From positions 156,750 through 220,749 of the forward strand of contig JAUKVZ010000007.1 of NCBI GenBank assembly GCA_032355985.1: 64,000 nt of DNA. Reading direction: 5' to 3'. The position numbers and the translations under genes were made by a program. The notes beneath the pieces were generated by a model that saw only the letters and a program-made list of their open reading frames with translations, did no database searches and had not been told where the DNA came from. This document shows positions 49,280 through 58,155 of the stretch, piece after piece. Within the stretch, counting starts at the first letter, position 1, and every line of letters begins with the position of its first letter. The DNA comes from Sarcodiotheca gaudichaudii (lineage: Eukaryota > Rhodophyta > Florideophyceae > Gigartinales > Solieriaceae).

Positions 49280-52015
49280 ATGGCCACGAAGACACGGAAG
49301 AAGCCGGCGGCTGAGATCGAAGGGCGCGTGACGCCCGCGATGAAGCAGTACTTCCGCTTCAAGAAGGAGCATCCGGACTGCATCCTCTTCTTCCGGATGG
49401 GCGACTTCTACGAGATGTTCTTCGAAGACGCGACCACGGCGCACAAAGCGCTGGGGATCACGCTTACCGAGCGCAGCGAAGGCGTGCCCATGGCCGGTGT
49501 GCCGCACCATTCGATGGAGACGTATCTCCGGCGGATGATCGAGCAGGGCTTCAAGGTTGCGATCTGCGATCAGGTGCAGGATCCGAAGGAAGCCAAAGGC
49601 GTCGTCGAGCGCGCTGTCACGCGTGTGCTCACGCCGGGCACGCTTGTTGATGAGTCGCTGCTTGCTGATGATGCGCCGAACAATCTCGCGGCCGTGGCGT
49701 TTCTTGATTCCGGCGACGCAGATGATGCGCACGTAGCCGCGGCGATCGTGGAGCTTTCCACGGGTGAGTTTCGTCTGATCGACGGCTCACTGCGCAGCGT
49801 GATCGATGATCTGGCGCGGCGATCGGCGCATGAGATTCTTTACTGCGAGACGGCCAACGGCCAGACGCCGGCGCGCGTGCAGCGCTTGCTTGATGCGCTG
49901 GGCGTGACGGGCGATGCGCGGCCAAGCTGGCATTTTCGCGCCGGTGAATCGCTGGAAGCGGTGTGTGAGATCTACGGCGTGCAGTCCGTCGCCGGGTTTG
50001 GCCTGCGCGATGATGATCCGGCGCTGGCGCCCGCCGGGGCGATCGTGCGCTTTTTGCGCGAGACGCAGGATCTGAGCGCCAATGACGATGGCATGATTCC
50101 GGGGCGCACCGGTGGGGCGACGCTTTCGCATCTGTCCCCCCCCACGCGCGAACCTGCTCAAGGATTCCTGGCGATCGATGCGGCGACGCTTCGCGCGCTG
50201 GAGATCGAGCGCACCGTGCGCGGCGGCGGGAATGAAGGATCGCTGGTTGGCGTGTTTGCGGGATCGGGTGGTTGCCGCACGTCGATGGGCAAGCGCCTGC
50301 TGCGGGAGTGGCTCTGCCGCCCGCTGGCGGATCGTACGTCGATCGAGGCGCGGCATGCATGCGTCGCGACGCTTGCGGGCGATGCTCGCAGCGCCGAATC
50401 ACTGGATGGCGCACTGAAGGATGTGCAGGATGTCGCGCGCATCGCCGGGCGGCTGGGACTGGGGCGGGCGACGCCGCGGGATCTGGTCGCGCTGGGCGGT
50501 TCGCTTGCGAAGCTGGAGGCGATCAGCGAGGCGATCGACAACGCTCCGGCGTTTGGCGCGCATCGAGCCGCACTGGAAGAGACGCGCGATGCGCTGGCGC
50601 CGCTGGCGAAGGAGATCGCGCGGGTGTGTATCGAGACGCCTCCATCGCATCTGCGCGAAGGCGGCGTGATTCGCGATGGTGTCGATGCGCAGCTTGATGA
50701 AGCGCGCGGCCTGCGAAAGGACGCCGGGGCATGGCTGTCGAGCTATCAGCAGGAGTTGATCGAGCGGCATGATCTGCCGGCGATCAAGGTGGGCTTCAAT
50801 CGCGTCTTCGGCTACTACATCGAGCTGTCGCGGGCGCAGTCAGTGAAGGCGCCGGCGGAGTTCACGCGCAAGCAGACGCTCAAGAACGCCGAGCGCTACA
50901 TCACGCCGGAGCTCAAGGAGTTTGAAGAGAAGGTCACCACAGCAGAAGCGCGGGCGATCGAGCGGGAGCTTGCGATCTTTCGCGAACTGTGCATGAAGGC
51001 GGGGCAGGCGGCTTCGGCGATTGCGCGATTTGGCCGCATCGTGGCGGAGCTGGATTGCCTGGCGTGCTTTGCATCCAAAGCGCGCCGGCGCGGCTGGATA
51101 CGGCCGGAGATGGTGGACGAATCGACACTCGATATTCGCGACGGGCGACATCCTGTGCTTGACGGCTTGCTGGGCGAGCAGTTCGTGCCCAATGACATCA
51201 CGCTTGGGACACCCGATGCGCCGTCGAATCTGGCGCTGATCACCGGGCCGAACATGGCGGGCAAGTCGACATACATCCGGCAGGCGGCGCTGCTGGTGGT
51301 GCTGGCGCATGCGGGGAGTTTCGTGCCCGCATCAAGTGCGACGATTGGTGTGACGGATCGCGTCTTCAGCCGCGTGGGCGCCGATGATGCGCTGCATGCC
51401 GGGCAGTCGACCTTCATGGTCGAGATGACGGAGACGGCGAACATTCTGCACAACGCGACGGCGCGATCGTTGATCGTGCTCGATGAGATCGGCCGCGGCA
51501 CGTCGACGCTTGATGGCCTGTCGCTGGCGTGGGCCATCGCTGAATCGCTGGCGATCTTCGGCGACGAAGATCGCGGGCCGCGCACGCTCTTTGCGACGCA
51601 CTATCACGAGCTGACGACGCTGGAGGAGGAGCTGCCGGGACGCCTGGCGAATCTGAATGTGAGCGTGAAGGAATGGGGCGACGAGATCGTCTTCCTGCAT
51701 CGCATCGTGCCGGGGCGCGCGGATCGTTCGTATGGCATTCATGTCGCGCAGCTCGCGGGTCTGCCGAAGCCGGTGGTGAAGCGGGCCGAGGAACTGCTGG
51801 AAAGTCTGGCGGTGTCACACGCAGGGCTGCCGGCGGACATTTCGCAGGAAAATCGCAAGAAAGCTGTTGCGCGCGACACGTCTCAGCCCACTCTCTTTGA
51901 GACGCGTGAAGAGCATCCTGCAGTTGGTAGATTGCGGGAGCTTGAACTCGAGCGGATGTCGCCGCTGGAGGCGTTTGATGTGTTGCGGGCGCTGAAGCAG
52001 GATGCGGAGTCCTGA
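49280..52015 (+). CDS. mutS: DNA mismatch repair protein MutS
   Basis: A 911-residue MutS. The N-terminal mismatch-recognition domain has the GDFYEMF motif (RMGDFYEMFFEDA, with the wedge Phe), then connector, lever and clamp regions, Walker A TGPNMAGKSTY near 654-664, Walker B LIVLDEIGRGTSTLDG and the His-switch ATHYHEL. It binds mispaired DNA and recruits MutL. The ATG at 49280 (MATKTRKKP) was preferred; upstream in-frame codons run into attR. Insertion of the element 55 bp upstream may separate mutS from its original promoter, which could have been that of tRNA-Ala. Confidence 0.96.
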   Translation: MATKTRKKPAAEIEGRVTPAMKQYFRFKKEHPDCILFFRMGDFYEMFFEDATTAHKALGITLTERSEGVPMAGVPHHSMETYLRRMIEQGFKVAICDQVQDPKEAKGVVERAVTRVLTPGTLVDESLLADDAPNNLAAVAFLDSGDADDAHVAAAIVELSTGEFRLIDGSLRSVIDDLARRSAHEILYCETANGQTPARVQRLLDALGVTGDARPSWHFRAGESLEAVCEIYGVQSVAGFGLRDDDPALAPAGAIVRFLRETQDLSANDDGMIPGRTGGATLSHLSPPTREPAQGFLAIDAATLRALEIERTVRGGGNEGSLVGVFAGSGGCRTSMGKRLLREWLCRPLADRTSIEARHACVATLAGDARSAESLDGALKDVQDVARIAGRLGLGRATPRDLVALGGSLAKLEAISEAIDNAPAFGAHRAALEETRDALAPLAKEIARVCIETPPSHLREGGVIRDGVDAQLDEARGLRKDAGAWLSSYQQELIERHDLPAIKVGFNRVFGYYIELSRAQSVKAPAEFTRKQTLKNAERYITPELKEFEEKVTTAEARAIERELAIFRELCMKAGQAASAIARFGRIVAELDCLACFASKARRRGWIRPEMVDESTLDIRDGRHPVLDGLLGEQFVPNDITLGTPDAPSNLALITGPNMAGKSTYIRQAALLVVLAHAGSFVPASSATIGVTDRVFSRVGADDALHAGQSTFMVEMTETANILHNATARSLIVLDEIGRGTSTLDGLSLAWAIAESLAIFGDEDRGPRTLFATHYHELTTLEEELPGRLANLNVSVKEWGDEIVFLHRIVPGRADRSYGIHVAQLAGLPKPVVKRAEELLESLAVSHAGLPADISQENRKKAVARDTSQPTLFETREEHPAVGRLRELELERMSPLEAFDVLRALKQDAES

Positions 52016-52040
52016 TTGATGCGCCCGACCGGGCGCAATC

Positions 52041-52370
52041 ATGCTTGCATACATCATTGTTCTTATCGTCATGGGCTTTCTCTTCGCCTTTGTCACGAAC
52101 ATCGTTGTCAATGGCGAAGACATGCTCGTGCGCACGGGCATCGCCATTGTCTTTGTGAGCGGGCTGCTGAGCAGCGGCGCCTCCATCGGGATCCAGGCGG
52201 GAACGGGTTTTCAGTCGCCATTCCTGGATCTGGGCATCAACATTGTCTTCCTCACACTTCTGGCCAGATGGTTCGGGAAGATTCCCTGGAAGTTCGCTCC
52301 GCTCGTGGCGACGGGATTCGCGCTGGTCATCATGCTGATCGTGTTCGGATTGGCTGCGTGCATGGGTTGA
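52041..52370 (+). CDS. small four-helix membrane protein
   Basis: A 109-residue protein that is almost entirely hydrophobic: segments near 3-22, 31-50, 60-78 and 84-106. The few polar residues (GEDMLVRTG, GIQAGTGFQSPF) lie in loops. It follows mutS by 25 bp and may be cotranscribed. No family recognised. Confidence 0.62.
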   Translation: MLAYIIVLIVMGFLFAFVTNIVVNGEDMLVRTGIAIVFVSGLLSSGASIGIQAGTGFQSPFLDLGINIVFLTLLARWFGKIPWKFAPLVATGFALVIMLIVFGLAACMG

Positions 52371-52458
52371 TTGACTTTCGCCGCCACGGGCCCAAGACTC
52401 TGACCCCCTGCCGAATGTCGGCGGCGGGATCAGGTCTGGCGCACGGCGGAGTTCAATC

Positions 52459-53031
52459 ATGCTTGATGCGGCGTTTCTCGGGACGAAGTTTGGTGAGGCG
52501 CTCGATTACGACGCCTATCTGGCGACGGGCAAGCCCGATCATCAAGAGGCGTGGACGACGATCTACAACCAGATCGCGCTGACGGATGAGCAGAGACAAC
52601 TTGTCGGCGGCTTCACGCGCGAGATCAACGTCCTTGTCTCCAGCGGCACGTGGTGCGGCGACTGCGTTACGCAGGGGCCCATGCTCGAACGCATTCGCGA
52701 GGCGAATCCGGATGCGATCAAGCTGAAGTGGGTCGATCGCGATGAGCACAAGGATCTGGCCGAGCGCGTGATGATCAATCAGGGCCTGCGCGTGCCCAAT
52801 GCGATCTTCATGGCTGAGGACTTTGAGTTCGTCAGCATGCTCGGCGATCGCACGATCTCACGCTATCGCGCCATCGCGGCCAAACAGCTCGGACCTTCCT
52901 GCCCACTGCCCGGCGCGCCCGTCCCTGCCGAGGAGCTTGCGGCCACACTGCAGGACTGGATCAACGAGTTTGAGCGCGTGCATCTGCTGCTGCGCCTCTC
53001 GACGCGCCTTCGCCAGAAGCATGGGGATTGA
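52459..53031 (+). CDS. thioredoxin-family protein with WCGDC motif (first of a tandem pair)
   Basis: A 190-residue cytoplasmic protein (no signal peptide) with a thioredoxin-like redox site WCGDC at about residues 65-69 in the context VLVSSGTWCGDCVTQGPML, then KWVDRDEH and RVPNAIFMAEDFEF. It matches the thioredoxin-like group fused to a helical N-terminal cap, often called YbbN/Trx-like of unknown partner. The C-terminus has a conserved ERVHLLLRLSTRLRQKH helix. The next gene encodes a clear paralogue with the same signatures, starting 2 bp after this stop. Confidence 0.85.
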   Translation: MLDAAFLGTKFGEALDYDAYLATGKPDHQEAWTTIYNQIALTDEQRQLVGGFTREINVLVSSGTWCGDCVTQGPMLERIREANPDAIKLKWVDRDEHKDLAERVMINQGLRVPNAIFMAEDFEFVSMLGDRTISRYRAIAAKQLGPSCPLPGAPVPAEELAATLQDWINEFERVHLLLRLSTRLRQKHGD

Positions 53032-53033
53032 AC

Positions 53034-53618
53034 ATGAGCGCCGACATCCTTCAAGCGGATGGCCTGAGAGCGAAGTTTGACGAGGGCGAGCTCTTCGAGA
53101 ACTTCGTCAATCGATCGTCGATCGAGTTTGACACCAGCGCGTGGCGCGAGCGGCATGTGCGGCTCGAACTCGATGAGAAGCAACGCGCCCTCGTGCACGG
53201 GTTTACGCGGGAGATGAAGATCCTGTGCGTCACCGGGCCATGGTGCGGGGACTGTGCGCTGCAGGGCGCGGCGCTGGCGCGCATCGCCGAGGCGCGGCCG
53301 GCGCTGATCGATCTGCGATTCTTCAATCGCAACGAGCATCCGGAGATGATCGTCAAGATGCCCATCTGCGGCGGCTTTCGCGTGCCCGTCACCATCTTCT
53401 GCGCCGAGGACTTCGAGCCCGTGTCGCGCTTCGGCGATCGCACGCTCAGCCGCTATCGATCCATTGCGCGAAAGACGCTGGGCGAGGCGTCGAATGTGCT
53501 GGCGCCGCCGCCGCATGATCCCGTGCGCGAGGTGCTTTGCGAGATGCTGGATGAAGTGGAGCGCGTGCAGCTTCTGCTGCGACTATCTGCGCGCCTGCGC
53601 GAAGAGCACGACGATTGA
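53034..53618 (+). CDS. thioredoxin-family protein with WCGDC motif (second of tandem pair)
   Basis: 194 residues from the ATG at 53034; a TTG at 53028 is an alternative. The site is WCGDC in CVTGPWCGDCALQGAAL, followed by RFFNRNEHPE, RVPVTIFCAEDFEPVSRFGDRTLSRYRS and the same C-terminal ERVQLLLRLSARLREEH helix as the first copy. The pair probably works together, perhaps as a heterodimer or on sequential steps, but that is inference. Its 3' end is 8 bp from the convergent TlpA-like gene. Confidence 0.85.
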   Translation: MSADILQADGLRAKFDEGELFENFVNRSSIEFDTSAWRERHVRLELDEKQRALVHGFTREMKILCVTGPWCGDCALQGAALARIAEARPALIDLRFFNRNEHPEMIVKMPICGGFRVPVTIFCAEDFEPVSRFGDRTLSRYRSIARKTLGEASNVLAPPPHDPVREVLCEMLDEVERVQLLLRLSARLREEHDD

Positions 53619-53626
53619 CGAACCGA

Positions 53627-54865
53627 TCAATCGTTTGATGTCTCGAGAATCCTTCGCACGAGACGCTCGAACTCATCGCACAGATGCTCGTATGCATCGC
53701 CCGTCGCCGGGCCGCTGAAGCCGGAGTGGACGGCTTCGACCACTCCGTCGGCGCCGATGAAGATCGTCGTCGGATAGCTCTTGATCTTTGAGATATCCGG
53801 AAGCTGCTTGGAGACTTCGGACTTGTCGCTCGTGCCGGTGACGATGATTTCCCACGGGATGTCGAAACGTTCCTTGAATCGCTGCACCTGCCGCCGGTTG
53901 CGCGCGTCGTTGTCGGTGTGTTCGTACGCCAGGCCGAGGATCTGCAGCCCGTTGGCATGATGCTCTTCGTAGAGCTCCTTGAGCAGCTTCGCCTCGTCAT
54001 TGCAGTTGGGGCACCAGGTGCCGAAGACGACGACGATGGTGGGCTTGCCCTTGTAGGGCGCGCGCTGCAGGGCATCGATGTGAAGCTTGCCGTCGTCGGA
54101 GGTGATCCACGTTTCCTTGAATGGATCGGGCAGTTCGAAGTCCTGTTCAGCGCGCGAGGCGATGAAGGGATCCTTCCAGTGATTGCCTGAATAGAAGACG
54201 CCTTCGATCATGACGTCATTTTTCATCTCGCCTTCGAAGAGGAAGGCATGTGAGCCATCGAAGACGGAGAGGCGCATCGTGTCGCCATCGACATTGCCGG
54301 AGAGGAAGCGGTAATCGCCGGTGGGCGTCTGGATCGTGCCCGTCAACGCGCCTTCGTGATTCTGTTCGAAGACGCCCTTGGCGACGCCATCTTCCTGGAA
54401 GCGCATGGCCCAGATGCCGCCGAAATTGGCCCGCTCGGGATCATCGGGATGGAAGGGCGAGCCGAAGAGGAACTCCTGATCCAGTCTGGAGATGGGCGAG
54501 GCGCGGAAACCGAGGATGCGCTCCTTGCCGCCACGAACGGTCTTGCTCCAGATGCCGATGAGCATGCCGTGATAATCGATGGTGGCCTGGATGCGCGAGT
54601 CGTAATGCGGGAAGTCGATCAGGACATTGGCGCCGGTGCGCGTCACCGGCATTTCGACGCGTTCGGCGCCATTGAGGATGACGCCCGTCGTCGCGCCCTT
54701 TTTCGGTGAGAGACCGAGGAGGAATGGAATCTCGCGATCGGGATTCTGCTCATCGCCAATCTGCAGGCTGCCGCGCAGCCAGTCCAGATCCGCATCATCG
54801 GCGCCAAGCGCCGGCGCGGCGAGCAGGATGGCAAGAAGTGCGAGCGTGCAACGCAGGATGCTCAT
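53627..54865 (-). CDS. exported TlpA-like thioredoxin with large N-terminal domain
   Basis: A 412-residue protein with a signal peptide (LALLAILLAAPALGAD). Residues about 25-255 form a beta-rich domain (GGIWAMRFQEDGVAKGVFEQ, GDYRFLSGNVDGDTMRLSVFDGSHAFLFEG) of the kind seen before TlpA/ResA-type domains. The thioredoxin domain follows with GTWCPNCNDEAKLL at about 285-298 and the cis-Pro segment KSYPTTIFIGADG. It probably reduces disulfides or transfers electrons in the periplasm. Together with the two WCGDC genes convergent to it, this makes three thioredoxin-fold genes within 2.5 kb. Confidence 0.87.
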   Translation of the reverse strand: MSILRCTLALLAILLAAPALGADDADLDWLRGSLQIGDEQNPDREIPFLLGLSPKKGATTGVILNGAERVEMPVTRTGANVLIDFPHYDSRIQATIDYHGMLIGIWSKTVRGGKERILGFRASPISRLDQEFLFGSPFHPDDPERANFGGIWAMRFQEDGVAKGVFEQNHEGALTGTIQTPTGDYRFLSGNVDGDTMRLSVFDGSHAFLFEGEMKNDVMIEGVFYSGNHWKDPFIASRAEQDFELPDPFKETWITSDDGKLHIDALQRAPYKGKPTIVVVFGTWCPNCNDEAKLLKELYEEHHANGLQILGLAYEHTDNDARNRRQVQRFKERFDIPWEIIVTGTSDKSEVSKQLPDISKIKSYPTTIFIGADGVVEAVHSGFSGPATGDAYEHLCDEFERLVRRILETSND

Positions 54866-54895
54866 GACGTCTCCCGTGAATCACATGCGCCAATG

Positions 54896-54929
54896 AAAAG
54901 GAACGCGCCTACCAGTGTAGACGCGTTCC
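54896..54929 (-). terminator. intrinsic terminator of gap
   Basis: Minus strand GGAACGCG/CGCGTTCC 8-bp stem, 14-nt loop, then TTTTC. It lies 47 bp past the gap stop. Confidence 0.75.
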
Positions 54930-54975
54930 ATTGGAAAGTGTTCTCACAAAGACTGGCGCCTGCGGCCAGGCGAAG

Positions 54976-55507
54976 TCAGTCGCGGGCCGCCATCATCTTG
55001 AGCATGTCGACGCAGCGATGGGCGTAGCCCGCCTCGTTGTCGTACCAGCTGAGCACCTTGAAGAATCGATCGCTGAGCTGGATGCCCGCCTTGGAGTCGA
55101 AGATGGAGCTGTGCGGATCGCCGATGAAGTCGCTGGAGACGACCTCCTCTTCGGTGTAGTCCAGCACACCCTGCATCGCGCCTTCGGAGGCCGCCTTCAT
55201 GGCGCCATTGATCTCTTCGAGGCTGGTCGCCTTGGCCGGGCGGAAGGTGAGATCGACGCAGGAGACATCGGCGGTCGGCACGCGATAGGCCATGCCGGTG
55301 AGCTTGCCCTTGAGTTCGGGGATGCACAGGCCGACGGCCTTTGCCGCGCCGGTGCTGGCGGGGATGATGTTCATGTACGCGTTGCGCCCGCCTCGGAAGT
55401 CCTTCTTGCTAGGGCCATCCTGCGTGGGCTGCGTAGCAGTGGCGGCATGGATCGTCGCCATCAGACCTTCTTCGAGGCCGAACTCATCGTTGATCACCTT
55501 TGCGATG

Positions 55508-55540
<33 letters not shown>

Positions 55541-55986
55541 GAGATGATCGTGTCCTTCGCCGGATCGTAAAGCTCGTGATTCACCTTGTAGGCGAAGGTG
55601 TTGATCTTGTCGGGATCCTTGGTCGGCGCGGAGATCAGGACGCGTTTGGCGCCGGCGGACAGATGCTTGCTGGCGCCATCAAGCGTTGTGAAAAGGCCGG
55701 TTGATTCGAGCACGTAGTCCACGCCGAGATCCTTCCACGGCAGGCTGGCGGGATCGCGCTCGGCGAATGTCTTCGTGGTGGCGCCGTCAACGGTGAAGCT
55801 GTTTTCGGTGGAGGAAAACTCCTTGCCGTAGCGCCCGTGAACCGTGTCGTATTTGAGGAGATACGCAAGGTTGTCTGCGGGAACGAGATCATTGACGGCG
55901 ACGATGTCGAGGCCTTTTCCGGCGCCGAATCGATAGACAAGTCTTCCGATGCGTCCGAAACCGTTGATGCCGATGCGAATGGCCAT
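54976..55986 (-). CDS. gap: glyceraldehyde-3-phosphate dehydrogenase, type I
   Basis: A 336-residue glycolytic enzyme. [19 protein letters not shown] is the NAD-binding start. The catalytic cysteine lies in [12 protein letters not shown] (about residue 155), with the catalytic histidine in TIHAATATQ and phosphate-binding TGAAKAVG. The terminal [11 protein letters not shown] motif is intact. NAD preference is likely. It is a single-gene unit with its own terminator. Confidence 0.96.
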
Positions 55987-56122
55987 CGCGTGCGTGCTCC
56001 TCTCTCGCCCGCGCGTGTGCGGGCCCGTGTAGCCGCGGCTCGCCTGACATGGCGGGCGGCGTGTTGTCGTGGTTGTGATGCGCCGCGAAAGGCGCGAAGT
56101 TCAGCCGGGCGGTGGCCCGGAA

Positions 56123-57289
56123 TCAGGAAGTCATGATATCCACGAGGATGTCGAGCCCGCGCTCGAGCTTGTCCTCGCTGACGGCGTAGCTGATGCGAAA
56201 GTGCGTGTCCCGGCTGCTGAAGACGCCGGAAGGGATAATCAGCACGCTCTTTGCGATCGCGGACTCGCAGAACTGCTGGCCCGTCATGCCCAGGCGCTCG
56301 GGAACTTTGGGAAAGACGAAGAAGGCGCCGCCGGGGCGGGCGACTTCCGTCACGGCGCTGAGCCTTTCGACGACCAGATCGCGGCGCTTCTGGAACTGAT
56401 CAACGGTCGCGGAAGGATCGCAGTCGAAGGACTCAAGGCAGCCCCACTGCGCCATGGAGGGTGAGCAGACGTAGGTGTACTGCTGGCACTTGGCCATCTC
56501 GTGGATGAGGCGCTGATGTCCGGCGGCGAATCCCATGCGCCAGCCGGTGCAGCCGTAAGTCTTGCCGAAGCCGCGCACGAGCAGGACGTTGTCGAGCGAG
56601 CCCTCAAGGCGCGCCGGGCTGGGCGATCGCTTCAGACCGGGCTCGCGGGAATCTTCGTATGTGAACTGATCGTAGATCTCGTCAGTGATGAGAATGACGC
56701 CCTTGTCGCGGCAGAGATCGCGCAGCTGTGCGCATTCGTCGCTCGTCAGCACGACGCCGGCCGGGTTGCTGGGCGAGTTGACCAGCACTGCCTTCGTGCG
56801 GCTGGTGATGAGCGGCTCGACGCGCTCGGCAGTCATGCGGAAGTCGGGATAGGTGTCGCAACGGACGGACTTGCCCCCGAGCAGATCGATGAGATGGGGA
56901 TACGCCACGAAGAATGGATCGGGCACGATGATCTCATCGCCTTCATCGAGCAGCGCGAGGAAGGCGAGGTTCAGTGCGCCGAGCGTGCCGCCGGTGACGA
57001 TGGCGCCAACATCTTCTGATGTGGCGCTCCAGCCGACATCCTCTTCGACAAGCTGGCGGATGCGATCGTTGAGGGGCTTGATGCCCTGTGTAACGGTGTA
57101 GCCGTTGCGATCCTCTTCGATGGCGCGGATTGCGGCTCGCTTCATGGGCTCGGGCGTGGGGAAGTCCGGCTGGCCGATGGACAGATCGATCGGATCCTTG
57201 AGCGATGCCGCGAGATCAAAGATGCGCCGGATGCCTGAGGCCTGCACACCCATGGCGCGCTTTGAGAGCAGACGCTCGATATTCGTCAT
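56123..57289 (-). CDS. class I/II aminotransferase (aspartate aminotransferase-like)
   Basis: 388 residues from the ATG at 57289 (MTNIERLLSKR). The fold-type I PLP site is seen as VNSPSNPAGVVLT, ITDEIYDQFTYED (Asp and Tyr contacting PLP) and the Schiff-base lysine in RGFGKTYGCTGWRMGFAAG. The substrate-binding Arg occurs in the C-terminal HFRISYAVSEDKLERGL. The family includes aspartate, alanine and aromatic aminotransferases; the exact amino acid is not determined. GGGAAAT precedes the start. An alternative ATG at 57319 adds ten unconserved residues. Confidence 0.9.
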   Translation of the reverse strand: MTNIERLLSKRAMGVQASGIRRIFDLAASLKDPIDLSIGQPDFPTPEPMKRAAIRAIEEDRNGYTVTQGIKPLNDRIRQLVEEDVGWSATSEDVGAIVTGGTLGALNLAFLALLDEGDEIIVPDPFFVAYPHLIDLLGGKSVRCDTYPDFRMTAERVEPLITSRTKAVLVNSPSNPAGVVLTSDECAQLRDLCRDKGVILITDEIYDQFTYEDSREPGLKRSPSPARLEGSLDNVLLVRGFGKTYGCTGWRMGFAAGHQRLIHEMAKCQQYTYVCSPSMAQWGCLESFDCDPSATVDQFQKRRDLVVERLSAVTEVARPGGAFFVFPKVPERLGMTGQQFCESAIAKSVLIIPSGVFSSRDTHFRISYAVSEDKLERGLDILVDIMTS

Positions 57290-57503
57290 GGGATTTCCCG
57301 TCGCGACACCCACTCGCACACCTCGTTCCCTTGTTGAAGGACACGGCTCGGGCTTTCTTCGCTCGCTGGCGTCGCCCGCCGATCGGCGCTGATTATCAGC
57401 GCGCCAGGTGGTTGGTTCAACCGGACATGATCTCGAACCGGGCCGCCGTGCGTCGCTAGGATGTCCCGCGAAACGGGAATCGCCTGCGGTCCAGCCATGA
57501 GGG

Positions 57504-57863
57504 ATGTCGCCGATGGACTTCTACTACCACAGTTCTGATGAAGAAGTGCTTGTGATTCGCGCCGATGGCGGGCTGAACAAGGAGACGTCGGAGCAGTTCA
57601 TCGGGGAGGTCGCCGCCCTGATCGAAGGCGGCGTCGACAAGCTGATCATCGACTGCGAGCGTCTGACGTACATCTCCAGCTACGGCATGGGCCTGCTGGT
57701 GCGCCTGCACAAGAAGATGAGCGAGCGCGGCGGCGATGTGAAAGTCGCACATCTGCCCGGACTGGTGGCGCAGGCGATTCAGCTTGCCCGCCTGGACAAG
57801 GTGTTGAACATCTATGCGGATGTTGAATCTGCGCGCGCGGCGTTCGGGGCCGGCGCAACGTGA
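57504..57863 (+). CDS. STAS-domain anti-sigma factor antagonist
   Basis: A 119-residue single STAS domain: VDKLIIDCERLTYISSYGMGLLVRLHKKM, with the phosphorylatable serine in YISSYG, and VKVAHLPGLVAQAIQLARL at the end. SpoIIAA/RsbV-type proteins bind and are phosphorylated by anti-sigma kinases. No RsbW-like kinase is nearby, so the partner must lie elsewhere. The start may be ATG 57504 or ATG 57513 (MDFYYHSS). It is divergent from the aminotransferase gene. Confidence 0.88.
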   Translation: MSPMDFYYHSSDEEVLVIRADGGLNKETSEQFIGEVAALIEGGVDKLIIDCERLTYISSYGMGLLVRLHKKMSERGGDVKVAHLPGLVAQAIQLARLDKVLNIYADVESARAAFGAGAT

Positions 57864-57893
57864 GCGCCCCGCATGCGGGACGACGTGGGTTGA

Positions 57894-58055
57894 TCAGCCG
57901 CCCTTGGCGTCGGTCTTGGGCAGGTGGAGCGCTTTGCGCTTCTCGAAGTCAAGGTCTTTGGTTTCCTTGAGCTTTTCGATGCGCTCGGCGCGCTTGAGCA
58001 CGGTGCGTGCCTGCTTGAGATTGCCCGCGGACTTGAGACTGCGGTCGAGGCTCAT
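57894..58055 (-). CDS. small basic protein (PVC-group, probably ribosome-associated)
   Basis: 53 residues from the ATG at 58055 (MSLDRSLKSAGNLKQARTVL then KRAERIEKLKE). This matches the short basic protein family conserved across Planctomycetes, Verrucomicrobia and Chlamydiae, thought to be ribosome-associated. About a third of the residues are Lys/Arg. It is one of the stronger phylogenetic markers in the window. An upstream in-frame ATG at 58127 would add 24 unconserved residues. Confidence 0.85.
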   Translation of the reverse strand: MSLDRSLKSAGNLKQARTVLKRAERIEKLKETKDLDFEKRKALHLPKTDAKGG

Positions 58056-58155
58056 GATCGTCTGATCCTTTCCGAACGAAGGCTGTCGGCGACTGGTGTG
58101 TCTGCCGGGCCTGTCTGATGATTCCACTTATAGCGCGACGCCCACCGGTTTGCCG

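Noticed and set aside
48992-49732. A continuous minus-strand frame of 246 codons across attR as an independent gene
   Set aside because: Its first part is antisense to mutS. Only the last 65 codons look like protein, and they are explained as the integrase tail of the circular form.
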